In this document: positions 1 to 6,991 of the stretch, piece by piece
Layout of the letters: each line of letters starts with the position of its first letter
How positions within the stretch are numbered: the stretch's first letter is position 1
NCBI RefSeq assembly: GCF_900167095.1
Contig: NZ_FUXG01000002.1
Coordinates: 62,001 to 126,000, forward strand
Direction: 5' to 3'
Source of the DNA: Oceanospirillum multiglobuliferum
Lineage (GTDB): Bacteria; Pseudomonadota; Gammaproteobacteria; Pseudomonadales; Halomonadaceae
Length of the DNA stretch: 64,000 bases
Translations under genes and position numbers: made by a program
Notes under the pieces: model-generated
What the model saw: the letters and a program-made list of their open reading frames with translations, nothing else
Told to the model about the DNA's origin: nothing
The model's database searches: none

Positions 1-1061
1 GCAGTATAGTGATTGCCGCGGGTGCCAAGCCTGTTGTGCCCTCTATTGAAGGATTAGAACAAGTGGGCTATCTCACCAGCGACACCCTATGGGAAACACT
101 GGCGAAAGAGGATGAGATTCCCAAGCGCATGGTGCTCCTAGGGGGTGGCCCTATCGGTTGTGAGCTGGCACAAAGTTTTGCCCGTTTGGGCAGTGACGTA
201 ATTCAGGTGGAGCGTAATAACCGCGTAATGATGCGGGAAGACCCAGAGGTTTCAGCGCTTGCCGCCCAAGCCCTGCGTAAAAGCGGTGTACGCCTGATGA
301 CAGGTTACGAAGCGATACGCTGTGAGCAGTTGGAAGATAAAGGTACTGTAGAGAAACGCCTGATTGTGAAAAATGCCGCAGGTGAGGAAGAGGTGATCCT
401 GTTTGATCGCCTGATCTGTGCCGTAGGCCGCACGGCTCGTTTAACAGGCTACGGCTTAGAAGAGCTGGGTATTCAAACAGAGCGCACAGTGATTACGAAT
501 GACTATTTAGAAACCCTATACCCCAATATCTACGCCGCAGGCGACGTGGCAGGGCCATATCAGTTTACCCATACTGCGGCTCATCAGGCGTGGTACGCCG
601 CCGTAAATGCCCTTTTTGGTGAGTGGAAAAAGTTTAAAGCAGATTACTCGGTGATCCCTTGGACAACCTTTATTGACCCAGAGGTTGCCCGCGTAGGCTT
701 ATCAGAAACCGAAGCCCGTGAGCGCGGCATCGCCTTTGAAGTCACCCGTTATGGTATCGACGACCTAGACCGTGCCATTACCGACAGCAGCAACGAGGGG
801 TTTGTAAAAGTGCTCACCGTGCCGGGTAAGGATAAAATTCTCGGCGTGACCATCGTCGGCACCCATGCGGGTGATTTATTGGCCGAGTACGTATTAGCGA
901 TGAAACATGGCCTTGGGCTGAATAAAATTCTTGGCACTATTCACACCTATCCAACATTGGCAGAGGCCAACAAGTTTGCCGCAGGGGAGTGGAAAAAAGC
1001 CCATGCCCCGCAGAAGCTATTGGCTTGGGTCGAGAAATATCACCGCTGGAAGCGGGGGTGA
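1..1061 (+). CDS. MerA-like FAD-dependent pyridine nucleotide-disulfide oxidoreductase (5' partial)
   Basis: C-terminal 353 codons of a class I flavoprotein disulfide reductase; the frame is open to the window edge, so the N-terminal FAD fold and redox-disulfide region lie outside. Visible in order: the end of the first FAD segment (AAGAKP), an NAD(P)H-binding Rossmann motif (LGGGPIGCELA), the second FAD motif (YAAGDVAG), and a dimerisation domain ending in HTYPTLAEANK, the His-x4-Glu dyad region of this superfamily. The family reduces disulfides, quinones or Hg(II) with NAD(P)H; relatives in marine bacteria are often annotated mercuric reductase-like. The substrate cannot be told because the active-site cysteines are not in the window, and no mer genes are nearby. 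Its last 40 bases are repeated about 690 bp downstream, beyond the toxin-antitoxin genes. Confidence 0.85.
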   Translation, partial: SIVIAAGAKPVVPSIEGLEQVGYLTSDTLWETLAKEDEIPKRMVLLGGGPIGCELAQSFARLGSDVIQVERNNRVMMREDPEVSALAAQALRKSGVRLMTGYEAIRCEQLEDKGTVEKRLIVKNAAGEEEVILFDRLICAVGRTARLTGYGLEELGIQTERTVITNDYLETLYPNIYAAGDVAGPYQFTHTAAHQAWYAAVNALFGEWKKFKADYSVIPWTTFIDPEVARVGLSETEARERGIAFEVTRYGIDDLDRAITDSSNEGFVKVLTVPGKDKILGVTIVGTHAGDLLAEYVLAMKHGLGLNKILGTIHTYPTLAEANKFAAGEWKKAHAPQKLLAWVEKYHRWKRG

Positions 1062-1063
1062 AG
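1020..1063 (+). repeat. Direct repeat copy 1 (3' end of the oxidoreductase gene)
   Basis: 44-bp segment spanning the last codons and stop of the flavoprotein gene. It recurs at 1710-1753 in the same orientation with about 41 of 44 bases identical. The two copies bracket the yefM-yoeB module, as expected if a short element inserted at the gene's 3' end and rebuilt that end. Confidence 0.8.
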
Positions 1064-1125
1064 CTGTTGGGGTAGTGGCTTAGAGTGACTCTGTACGCCA
1101 TCCTGTGCAGGATACAATACCTAAA

Positions 1126-1392
1126 TTAATAGTGATAACGGCAAGCAATGATCGTGATAGCACTATCATCAACCGCATAAACTAACCTATTCGTATCATC
1201 TATTCGTCTCGACCAAAAACCAGATAAGTTTTCTTTTAGTGGCTCAGGTTTACCGATGCCCTCGAAAGGAGAACGCTGAACATCCGTGATGAGTTTATTG
1301 ATACGTTTAAGTGTTTTCTTGTCTTGTGTTTGCCAATAAACATAATCGCCCCAAGATTCATCAGTCCAAGATAATAAACGACTACTCATCAA
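1126..1392 (-). CDS. yoeB: YoeB-family toxin (Txe/YoeB mRNA interferase)
   Basis: 88-residue RelE-fold toxin that cleaves mRNA at the ribosomal A site, normally silenced by YefM. It matches YoeB along its whole length: the DESWGDYVYWQ start, the FEGIGKPEPLK segment, NLSGFWSRRI, and the C-terminal CRYHY whose His-Tyr pair is catalytic; the Glu after PF and the Arg of SRR, the other two active-site residues, are present. It is 4 residues longer at the N terminus than the 84-aa E. coli protein, so the second ATG (1389) may be the real start. The start overlaps the antitoxin stop by 8-11 bp, so translation is probably coupled. Nothing suggests inactivation. Confidence 0.93.
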   Translation of the reverse strand: MMSSRLLSWTDESWGDYVYWQTQDKKTLKRINKLITDVQRSPFEGIGKPEPLKENLSGFWSRRIDDTNRLVYAVDDSAITIIACRYHY

Positions 1393-1636
1393 TTAAATCT
1401 CTTTGGCTCACCTTACCCGCTTTAAATTGAGCAATTGAACGGTGTAAGTGCTCAGCATTTGCCGGAGAGCGAAGCAAATGAACCGTTTCCATTAAGCTAT
1501 TGTAGTAATCCAGAGACATCACAACGGCATCTTCAGAATCACGACGTGTGATCACGGTTGTATCTGCGTCATTAACCACCGCATCCAAAACGCTCTTCAA
1601 GCTATTTCTAGCTTCGGTAAAAGATACAATTTTCAT
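1382..1636 (-). CDS. yefM: YefM-family antitoxin
   Basis: 84-residue Phd/YefM antitoxin. The N-terminal half (MKIVSFTEARNSL, later VVMSLDYYNSLMETVHLL) is the dimerising, DNA-binding Phd/YefM fold; the C-terminal tail from about residue 58 is the charged segment that wraps YoeB. It binds and neutralises YoeB and represses its own promoter. A GGAGG ribosome site lies just before the ATG, which supports this start. It is first in the two-gene operon, as usual for type II modules. With both genes intact the module is probably functional. Confidence 0.93.
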   Translation of the reverse strand: MKIVSFTEARNSLKSVLDAVVNDADTTVITRRDSEDAVVMSLDYYNSLMETVHLLRSPANAEHLHRSIAQFKAGKVSQRDLIDE

Positions 1637-1641
1637 AAAAC

Positions 1642-1700
1642 CTCCACATGTACGTTTAATAAGACAAGTGTAGGGCTAAACAACCAACTTGTACAGTTAG
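1642..1700 (-). promoter_or_regulatory. Candidate yefM-yoeB promoter and operator
   Basis: Upstream of yefM on the minus strand a TTGTTT / TATTAA pair with 16-nt spacing can be read as -35/-10. A perfect TGTACA hexamer near 1690-1695 and an ACATGTAC element near 1647-1654 flank it; YefM-type repressors recognise TGTACA-like palindromes. Inference from sequence only; positions good to about one base. Confidence 0.4.
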
Positions 1701-1709
1701 CGGAACATG

Positions 1710-1753
1710 TTGGCTTGTGTAGAGAAATATCACCGCTGGAAGCGGGGGTAAAT
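1710..1753 (+). repeat. Direct repeat copy 2 (displaced end of the oxidoreductase gene)
   Basis: Second copy of the 44-bp repeat. It contains the same terminal codons of the flavoprotein but is detached from any reading frame, lying between yefM and the 3' end of the DUF2442 gene. The sequence resumes beyond it with the next gene, consistent with this being the original gene end before insertion. Confidence 0.8.
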
Positions 1754-1758
1754 ACAGA

Positions 1759-2283
1759 TTATCTATGTGGCAGCTTACTTACGGAGAGTTGGTCTTTTGC
1801 CAGTTCAATAACGGCATGCCCTAACTGAACCAATGTACCAAAGTTTGGCGCTGTTTCTGGCTTTAATGAACGGTAAGCACTTGTGCGGCTTTTTATGCCT
1901 GCTTTTGCGATCACTTGACTATGACCAAACTGTTCAACATAAGCGCGGATAGCCGCTTGCAAAATATCTGGGCGGCCTTCCATCATCGACTCCCATGATG
2001 CTTGTTTGATGACAGCCTCCATCTCTTGAACATTAAAGCTGAGTTCAACAGAGGGCGTCTGTGAGCCTTTCGTAATATCACGAAGCGTCGCCGCAGATAA
2101 CTCCTTACCGCTCCAATTTAGAGAACCATCAGCGGTTAAAGAAAAGCGTTTAAAGTCTTTAACTTCAGAAAAAGGCGCTTTTGTGAAATACACCGACAAG
2201 TCGGCATGACCTTGGTAGCCATCATTGAACGTTAGCGCTAATGTATGACCTGAGACAAAATCGACATCTATAACCTTCAACAT
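1759..2283 (-). CDS. DUF2442 domain protein with C-terminal helix-turn-helix
   Basis: 174 residues in two parts. Residues about 1-75 match DUF2442 (alternating strands with LTFNDGYQGHADLS and a later LNWSGKEL). Residues about 105-165 resemble the Xre-like HTH of putative addiction-module antidotes (ILQAAIRAYVEQFGHSQVIAKAGI, then a turn and second helix, then NFGTLVQLGHAVI). DUF2442 proteins often pair with DUF4160 proteins as presumed antitoxin and toxin; no DUF4160 gene is present here. It may be an orphan antitoxin or a stand-alone repressor. It lies directly downstream of the repeat that closes the yefM-yoeB insertion and has its own upstream palindrome. No biochemical function can be assigned. 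Confidence 0.75.
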   Translation of the reverse strand: MLKVIDVDFVSGHTLALTFNDGYQGHADLSVYFTKAPFSEVKDFKRFSLTADGSLNWSGKELSAATLRDITKGSQTPSVELSFNVQEMEAVIKQASWESMMEGRPDILQAAIRAYVEQFGHSQVIAKAGIKSRTSAYRSLKPETAPNFGTLVQLGHAVIELAKDQLSVSKLPHR

Positions 2284-2316
2284 AAATCACCTAGCTTTCC
2301 GATATTTTCATCATTC

Positions 2317-2326
2317 TACTATAGTA
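2317..2326. promoter_or_regulatory. 10-bp palindrome upstream of the DUF2442-HTH gene
   Basis: TACTATAGTA, a perfect palindrome about 34 bp before the start codon, overlapping a possible -10 region on the minus strand. It is where a self-regulating HTH protein would bind, but there is no direct evidence for binding. Confidence 0.3.
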
Positions 2327-2327
2327 A

Positions 2328-2354
2328 CGTCTCCTTAAAGAGACGGTTTTTTTT
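2328..2354 (+). terminator. Rho-independent terminator facing the plus strand
   Basis: Six-pair stem (CGTCTC/GAGACG), six-base loop, then G and eight T on the plus strand. The genes on both sides are on the minus strand, so it ends no visible transcript; it could insulate them from antisense transcription or be a relic. Confidence 0.6.
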
Positions 2355-2417
2355 AAAATAAAAAATAGTGCTAGCAGTGATTGTTTGTTGATTCACCCTC
2401 GAACTGAGCAAACTTTT

Positions 2418-3341
2418 TTAGTTTCGCTTAATTGGCTTGTTATAAGCACTACTGCTTACATAACTTTGACCAAGACTATATAGTAATTTATTTTTATTTT
2501 CTAAATTCAATCTCACATCATCCCAATCAAGTATAATATTTACTCTTTCTATGACTTCATTATCCTGATTGATTTTTAGTGCAGCAAGCGCGATTGAGTT
2601 ATCGCCACTTTGTTTTTTAAAACATTCTATTTGTTCTGAAATGATATTTCGAGATGTTATAACATTATCCGAGATTAGCTGTCGAAGTTCTCCATGAACT
2701 TTACTAATTGAACTAATATATTTACGTGAAGCTAGTAATATGTTTACTTTTTCTGGCATTTCATTTGCGACAGTTCTTTTAAACGATTTATCTGAAGAAA
2801 TTTCATCTTTATGAGTAAATATACAACTTTTGTACTCTAGCTCACCATTTTTTTTATTCATTGAAGTCCAAGAACTACCTAATGTATTTGAATGGATCGC
2901 CAAGCCTCTGTGCTGCACATAATTTCGTAGTGCTTCCATAAATCGGTATTCAAAGCAGCTATCATATTCCAAAGAGAACAACGCTTTTACATCGTTACAT
3001 CTGCCTTTTTCTACCAAACAAGCTTTTACGTGTTGCCCTAAATGATCCATATACAATCTTGAAGCTGTTAAAAGGTTTACGACCCTACGGTTGAGTCTAG
3101 CTCTAATGTCAAAGAAATCTGAATAGCCATCATTGTTTTTAAGCATGTGTTCACATGTAATATTCAAGCATTCTTTTTCTAACTCAAGGAAGTTAGATAT
3201 AAGGAGGTCGTACTTTTCTTCAATTGAAAATGCACCAGACAAGCAGTCTCTCGATGACTTTAATTTTAAGTATTTAGACTCATTAATTTCTAATTCAAAA
3301 TTAGATGACAGAGTCATTTTTCGTAACTTGTATTGATTCAA
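2418..3341 (-). CDS. Hypothetical protein with HEPN-like RX4H motif
   Basis: 307 residues, no family I can name. It looks largely helical with no signal peptide or membrane segment, so probably cytosolic. The recognisable feature is R139-N-Y-V-Q-H144 in a helical context (EALRNYVQHRGL), the form of the RX4-6H motif of HEPN ribonucleases and their inactive relatives; an earlier Arg-rich helix (ARLNRRVVNL, 81-90) precedes it. Base composition is clearly more AT-rich than the surrounding housekeeping genes and codon use differs (many AAT, ATA, TTA), a sign of transfer. It sits between a plus-facing terminator and an attC-like site. A role in RNA cleavage, toxin or defence systems is a guess from one motif; no partner antitoxin or kinase is adjacent. 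Confidence 0.7.
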   Translation of the reverse strand: MNQYKLRKMTLSSNFELEINESKYLKLKSSRDCLSGAFSIEEKYDLLISNFLELEKECLNITCEHMLKNNDGYSDFFDIRARLNRRVVNLLTASRLYMDHLGQHVKACLVEKGRCNDVKALFSLEYDSCFEYRFMEALRNYVQHRGLAIHSNTLGSSWTSMNKKNGELEYKSCIFTHKDEISSDKSFKRTVANEMPEKVNILLASRKYISSISKVHGELRQLISDNVITSRNIISEQIECFKKQSGDNSIALAALKINQDNEVIERVNIILDWDDVRLNLENKNKLLYSLGQSYVSSSAYNKPIKRN

Positions 3342-3360
3342 GTATGCCAGTCCTTAATGT

Positions 3361-3419
3361 GCTTAACTATTAATCGGTTATACAGATGGCGAAACCATGG
3401 CTATAACCGTTTGTTGAAC
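3361..3419. repeat. attC-like (59-base element) inverted repeat
   Basis: Exactly 59 bp bounded by GCTTAAC (fits the integron outer-box consensus RYYYAAC) and GTTGAAC (fits GTTRRRY). The two boxes pair with each other in six of seven positions, counting one G-T. Inside is a second inverted repeat, CGGTTATA (3375-3382) with TATAACCG (3402-3409), then ATGG/CCAT around a five-base loop. This nested boxes-and-hairpin design is that of integron attC sites. Against it: spacers between outer and inner stems are unequal (7 and 3 nt), and no integron integrase is in the window. Could be a cassette relic or coincidence. Confidence 0.4.
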
Positions 3420-3480
3420 GGCCGCAGGACTCTAGGGAATTTGCGTTTTAACTCGATGTTTTCCCTGTCAACCTGTGGCT
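3420..3480. other. Second structured inverted repeat
   Basis: Starts at the base after the attC-like site. Outer stem 3420-3428 with 3472-3480 (nine pairs, two of them G-T), symmetric 5/5 internal loop, inner stem AGGGAA (3434-3439) with TTCCCT (3461-3466), 21-nt loop. No T-run, so not a classical terminator. Could fold as RNA or as single-stranded DNA. Confidence 0.4.
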
Positions 3481-3700
3481 TATCTACGCGCTATTTTCTG
3501 GCTTGTTCCACGCCTAAGTCGCTCGCTTGGTTCACTATTTTTTTCTAATAAAGCTCTCTTTTACCTGTTTTCTGCTGTACTAGCAATAATCACCCCTCGG
3601 GCTATACCTGAAGCGCTTAACACTTTGCTATTGATCAAGGTTTCGGTGCTAAGTCGTATCAGTTGTTCGTAATATCTGTACTGTTTCTTTTCTGACCTGA

Positions 3701-4054
3701 TTAGATATTTGATTTCAAAAAATCACCATCAATAATCAACAAATGAACACCCTGTTCAGTTATTGAACGATGGCTGCTTAAATCATCAGAAACAATATAT
3801 GACATACCTTTACGCAAAATGGATTGGGTGCCATCTTTAAGCTCATTGATCACTTCACCTTCAAGGCAATACACGATGTGTCCTTTTTCACACCAGTGGT
3901 CAGCTTTATAGTTTTCTGAATATTCAACATATCTGACTCTTAAGCCCTCAAATTGCATTGTTTGCCAATATGCGGTTCCTGTTTCGCCCTTATGCTCTGT
4001 TCTAGGCACATTTTTCCAGTCTATGGTTTGAAAAGGAATATTTGAGTTTTTCAT
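3701..4054 (-). CDS. DHCW-motif cupin-fold protein
   Basis: 117-residue single-domain cupin. The segment DHWCEKGHIVYCLEGEV with the following DGTQSILRKGMSY is the signature of the small family annotated DHCW motif cupin-fold protein. Cupins of this size usually bind a metal or small ligand; no enzymatic activity is established for this family that I know of. It starts 22 bp after the AraC regulator stop on the same strand with a good GGAG site, so the two probably form an operon facing away from the EamA exporter gene. The context suggests a ligand-binding or detoxifying partner of a regulator-exporter set. Confidence 0.82.
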   Translation of the reverse strand: MKNSNIPFQTIDWKNVPRTEHKGETGTAYWQTMQFEGLRVRYVEYSENYKADHWCEKGHIVYCLEGEVINELKDGTQSILRKGMSYIVSDDLSSHRSITEQGVHLLIIDGDFLKSNI

Positions 4055-4076
4055 AACAGCTCCGATTGATATAGGC

Positions 4077-4985
4077 TCAATGCCCCTTCCGATATTCCGC
4101 TAAGGTCACATGATAGTGTGCTTTAAAACGCTGGCTGAGGTGGCTTTGGCTTGAGAAGCCACAACGCAGGGCGATATCCGCCAAGCTGCTATTAGACTGT
4201 CTCAGCAAGTATGCGGCTAAGTTTAAGCGCCTTAACGTCACGTATTGGTGCGGTGCTACGCCCAAAGACTGTTTAAACATTCGCGCAAAGTGGTACTCGC
4301 TCAGTTGAGCAAAGGCCGCCAGCTCTTGCAAGGTGAGAGGTTGATCAAGGTGCTGTTCAATATAGTCAATCATCTGCCGTTTGAGATAAGGCGATAAACC
4401 GCCTGTGCTTTCTGGCAGCCCTTTGTAATCACTGCAATAGTGTTTCAGCAGATGCACCATTAGCATATCGCTGGCGCTGCTGAGCATCATTTGGTCGGCG
4501 TTATCTTGCCAGTTCAGCGGCATCATCATCTGTTGGCACAGGCGGCTGATCCATAGGTCGTCAATAAAGGTCAGGTCTTGTAAGACCAAGTGGTCGCTGC
4601 CTTTATCTTGAATACGGCCTGCTAAGTGACGCAAATGCTGTTCTGAGAAGTACAGGTGCATAAAGCGGATTTTGCCGTTCACATCCCAGTTGGAATCATG
4701 GTCTTCAGGCATTAAGCAGATGCGCCCCGGCGCGCCACCGCTGATGCTGCGGCTAGGGTATAAGCGGCGAATATCTTGTCCGCCATCTAAGTAGCAGCTA
4801 AGGGTGTGGTGCCCCGGATGTTGGTAGCGGGTGAGTGCGGACTCTTCTCTCTGCCAAATAGCTGCACTAACCCCTTCGTACAACGCCGTATGGTTTTCCA
4901 AACGGGCTTGTGTACGGGAAAGGCAGTGAAATACTGGCGCAGAAAGCGACTGTTCAGACAGCATAGGATTTAGAGACTCAGACAC
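4077..4985 (-). CDS. AraC-family transcriptional regulator with N-terminal cupin-like domain
   Basis: 302 residues. The N-terminal ~170 residues are the sensor half, with cupin-like pieces (HHTLSCYLDGG, GRICLMPEDH). The C-terminal ~100 residues hold the two HTH motifs of AraC/XylS proteins: LTLQELAAFAQLSEYHFARMF, then LADIALRCGFSSQSHLSQRF and the family ending. The start is a GTG with a poor ribosome site; an in-frame ATG at 4964 is an alternative. It is divergent from the EamA-type exporter gene and followed by the cupin gene. Two direct repeats in the divergent intergenic region, spaced two helical turns apart, are plausible binding sites. Confidence 0.9.
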   Translation of the reverse strand: MSESLNPMLSEQSLSAPVFHCLSRTQARLENHTALYEGVSAAIWQREESALTRYQHPGHHTLSCYLDGGQDIRRLYPSRSISGGAPGRICLMPEDHDSNWDVNGKIRFMHLYFSEQHLRHLAGRIQDKGSDHLVLQDLTFIDDLWISRLCQQMMMPLNWQDNADQMMLSSASDMLMVHLLKHYCSDYKGLPESTGGLSPYLKRQMIDYIEQHLDQPLTLQELAAFAQLSEYHFARMFKQSLGVAPHQYVTLRRLNLAAYLLRQSNSSLADIALRCGFSSQSHLSQRFKAHYHVTLAEYRKGH

Positions 4986-5068
4986 GATAAGCCCACGGAA
5001 TAGATAGAGTAAGAACTCTGCATGCTACTGCGGTCTGGATAACCAAGCAATATGCTCTGAAAAAAAGC

Positions 5069-5120
5069 GCAAGAATCTATAAAAGCCGCAGGAATCTGAA
5101 AGTCAGGTCAAAGTGACTTT
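5069..5120. promoter_or_regulatory. Candidate AraC-type operator in the divergent region
   Basis: Direct repeats GCAAGAATCT (5069-5078) and GCAGGAATCT (5088-5097), nine of ten bases alike, start 19 bp apart, the geometry bound by AraC-family dimers. Just downstream is an inverted repeat AAAGTCA (5099-5105) and TGACTTT (5114-5120) with an 8-bp spacer. Both lie between the AraC gene and the exporter gene. Inference from pattern only. Confidence 0.4.
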
Positions 5121-5171
5121 GGGAGAATGCTCAGCCAGCGACAATAATGCTGGTTCTTTGGAGTGAGTATT

Positions 5172-6074
5172 ATGCTAAATATCAGTTTGTATCTATCAAC
5201 TGTTTTAATTTGGGGCACCACTTGGATTGCTATTAAGCTTCAATTGGGCGAAGTGGCGGTGCAGGCTTCTATTATTTATCGATTTAGTTTGGCTGGTGTG
5301 GTGCTATTTGCGCTGTTGCTACTGAGTCGTCGTTTACAACCTCTGAATCGGAACGATCACTTATTCTGTGTGGTGCAGGGTTGTTGTTTGTTCTGTTTTA
5401 ATTTCTATTGCTTCTACACGGCTACGGGTTATATCAGCAGCGGTTTGGCTTCGGTGATTTTCTCGATGGCGACGGTGATGAATGTGATCAACAACCGTAT
5501 TTGGTTTGGCAAAACCCCTACTTTGAGCACCGTTTTAGGGGCGTTGGTGGGCTTGATGGGGATTAGTTTGCTGTTTTGGCCTGAAATCAACTCAGACGGT
5601 TTTAACATTGAGGTGTTAATGGGCATAGGTTTAGCGCTACTGGGTACTTGGTTCTTCTCTAGCGGTAATATGGTGTCGGTGCGTCATCAACAAAAAGGGC
5701 TTAGACCGCCTTCAACCAATGCATGGAGCATGCTGTACGGTGTGTTGGTGATGAGCATTGTGGCGTCTGTGCAAGGTGTTGAGTTTAAATTTAGCAGTAA
5801 CCCAGATTATCTTTATTCGCTGTTGTACCTAGCGATTCCCGGTACGGTGATTGCGTTCACAGGTTATCTAATGTTGGTGGGGCGCATTGGTGCCGACAAA
5901 GCGGCTTACAGTACGGTGATGTTCCCTGCTGTCGCCTTAACGGTTTCAACCTTTTATGAAGGTTATCAGTGGACGACATTGTCTGTAGTTGGATTCAGTT
6001 TGGTAATATTAGGTAACTTACTGATTTTTGCTAAAATACCGCAACGTTTCTTAGCAAAAACAGTCAGCACTTAA
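5172..6074 (+). CDS. EamA/DMT-family inner-membrane transporter
   Basis: 300 residues with about ten hydrophobic segments arranged as two five-helix EamA repeats, the drug/metabolite transporter architecture (for example LYLSTVLIWGTTWIAIKLQ at the start, second repeat from about residue 150). Members export amino acids, nucleosides or small drugs; the substrate is unknown. The ATG at 5172 is chosen because TTTGGAG lies nine bases upstream; an in-frame GTG at 5163 has no ribosome site. Expression is probably controlled by the divergent AraC regulator. Its stop overlaps the stop of the convergent methyltransferase gene by 4 bp. Confidence 0.88.
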   Translation: MLNISLYLSTVLIWGTTWIAIKLQLGEVAVQASIIYRFSLAGVVLFALLLLSRRLQPLNRNDHLFCVVQGCCLFCFNFYCFYTATGYISSGLASVIFSMATVMNVINNRIWFGKTPTLSTVLGALVGLMGISLLFWPEINSDGFNIEVLMGIGLALLGTWFFSSGNMVSVRHQQKGLRPPSTNAWSMLYGVLVMSIVASVQGVEFKFSSNPDYLYSLLYLAIPGTVIAFTGYLMLVGRIGADKAAYSTVMFPAVALTVSTFYEGYQWTTLSVVGFSLVILGNLLIFAKIPQRFLAKTVST

Positions 6075-6694
6075 GCTTTTTTGGCCACAATATGCCGAAA
6101 CTGCCCGCCTAAAAATGCAGGCTGGTCGCTGACTTTGGTTAACTGACCTTGTTGCAAGTAAGGCTCTGCACTGCGAGAAATATCGGAGAACAGCACGCGC
6201 GTAATTAAATTGGCTAGTTTTCTTAACGGGCTAGCCTTTTGCCCTTCAGGTACAAATTTGTCAAAGAGAGAGATTTGCCCTGTTGTTTTAAGTACACGAC
6301 TGGCTTCGGTGATACAGCCTGTGGGGTTGGGTACAACGGCTAAAATTAAGTGAAGTAAAACCAGATCAAAGCTTTCATCACCATAGTCTAGCTGTGCGGC
6401 GTCCATCACGGCAGTTTGTACATTATGTTCTGTGCGTAGCGCTTCTGCTTTGAGTAGGCTTAACATAGAGGGGGTGATATCAATTGCACTGATCTCAGCA
6501 TCCTTGGGCAGAAATGCCAAATCTTTGCCAGTCCCTGCGCCTACTATCAATATTTTCGCCTTGGGGGGAATCTCTAAACGAGAAATAGCTTCAGCTCTGC
6601 TTTTTTGCAGGGCTTGAATCACAAGGTTGTAAATTGGCGTGTAAATTGTGTAGCGAACACGATTAAGCCAAAGTCCGATCTGATTGCTCAACAT
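6071..6694 (-). CDS. Class I SAM-dependent methyltransferase
   Basis: 207 residues. The SAM-binding motif I is clear (ILIVGAGTGKDLAFLP, from about residue 48), followed by the acidic end of strand 2 (ISAIDITPSML) and a post-motif FDLVLLHLILAVVPN. Overall this is the Methyltransf_11/UbiE type, and the layout resembles bacterial phospholipid N-methyltransferases, but the substrate cannot be assigned. Good AGGAAGGA ribosome site before the ATG. It is monocistronic and convergent with the EamA gene. Confidence 0.85.
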   Translation of the reverse strand: MLSNQIGLWLNRVRYTIYTPIYNLVIQALQKSRAEAISRLEIPPKAKILIVGAGTGKDLAFLPKDAEISAIDITPSMLSLLKAEALRTEHNVQTAVMDAAQLDYGDESFDLVLLHLILAVVPNPTGCITEASRVLKTTGQISLFDKFVPEGQKASPLRKLANLITRVLFSDISRSAEPYLQQGQLTKVSDQPAFLGGQFRHIVAKKA

Positions 6695-6991
6695 ATTCCT
6701 TCCTCGTAGACCAATTTTGACGATTTGTCATCTCTAAATAAAAAACTTGGTAAAGGTGTCGTTATAACTAGCAAAACACTTGTATTTATTTTTTTTAGAT
6801 GTATCAATAGGTGAAAGGTTGGCACAGTGTGTGAACTGTTCATATAGCCATGTTTGGTGTAAGGAAATGGTGATTACTGCATAGCCATTTATTTAACCCT
6901 ACACTGAACTATCCCCAAAATAAAAATAAATAAGGGTGACTTACCACTCTTCTAATACCGATACCAAGGAAGGCCTTCGGGCTGATTTATT
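6695..6991. other. Divergent intergenic region between methyltransferase and HD-GYP gene
   Basis: 297 bp, AT-rich, presumably holding both promoters. A short palindrome GAAGGCCTTC lies about 10 bp before the HD-GYP start codon. No clear promoter pair or RNA gene seen. Confidence 0.5.

Larger units (their letters stand above)
3342..3700. other. Intergenic accessory stretch
   Basis: 359 bp without a convincing gene. The first 140 bp hold two inverted-repeat structures, listed separately. Bases 3481-3700 show nothing I can identify; short frames there lack ribosome sites and family resemblance. An extra GCTTAAC heptamer occurs near 3615 without a matching partner. Confidence 0.6.

Noticed and set aside
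3333-3672. Two overlapping plus-strand frames of 65-71 codons
   Set aside because: No ribosome sites, no family resemblance, and they cross the inverted repeats; composition is that of noncoding DNA.
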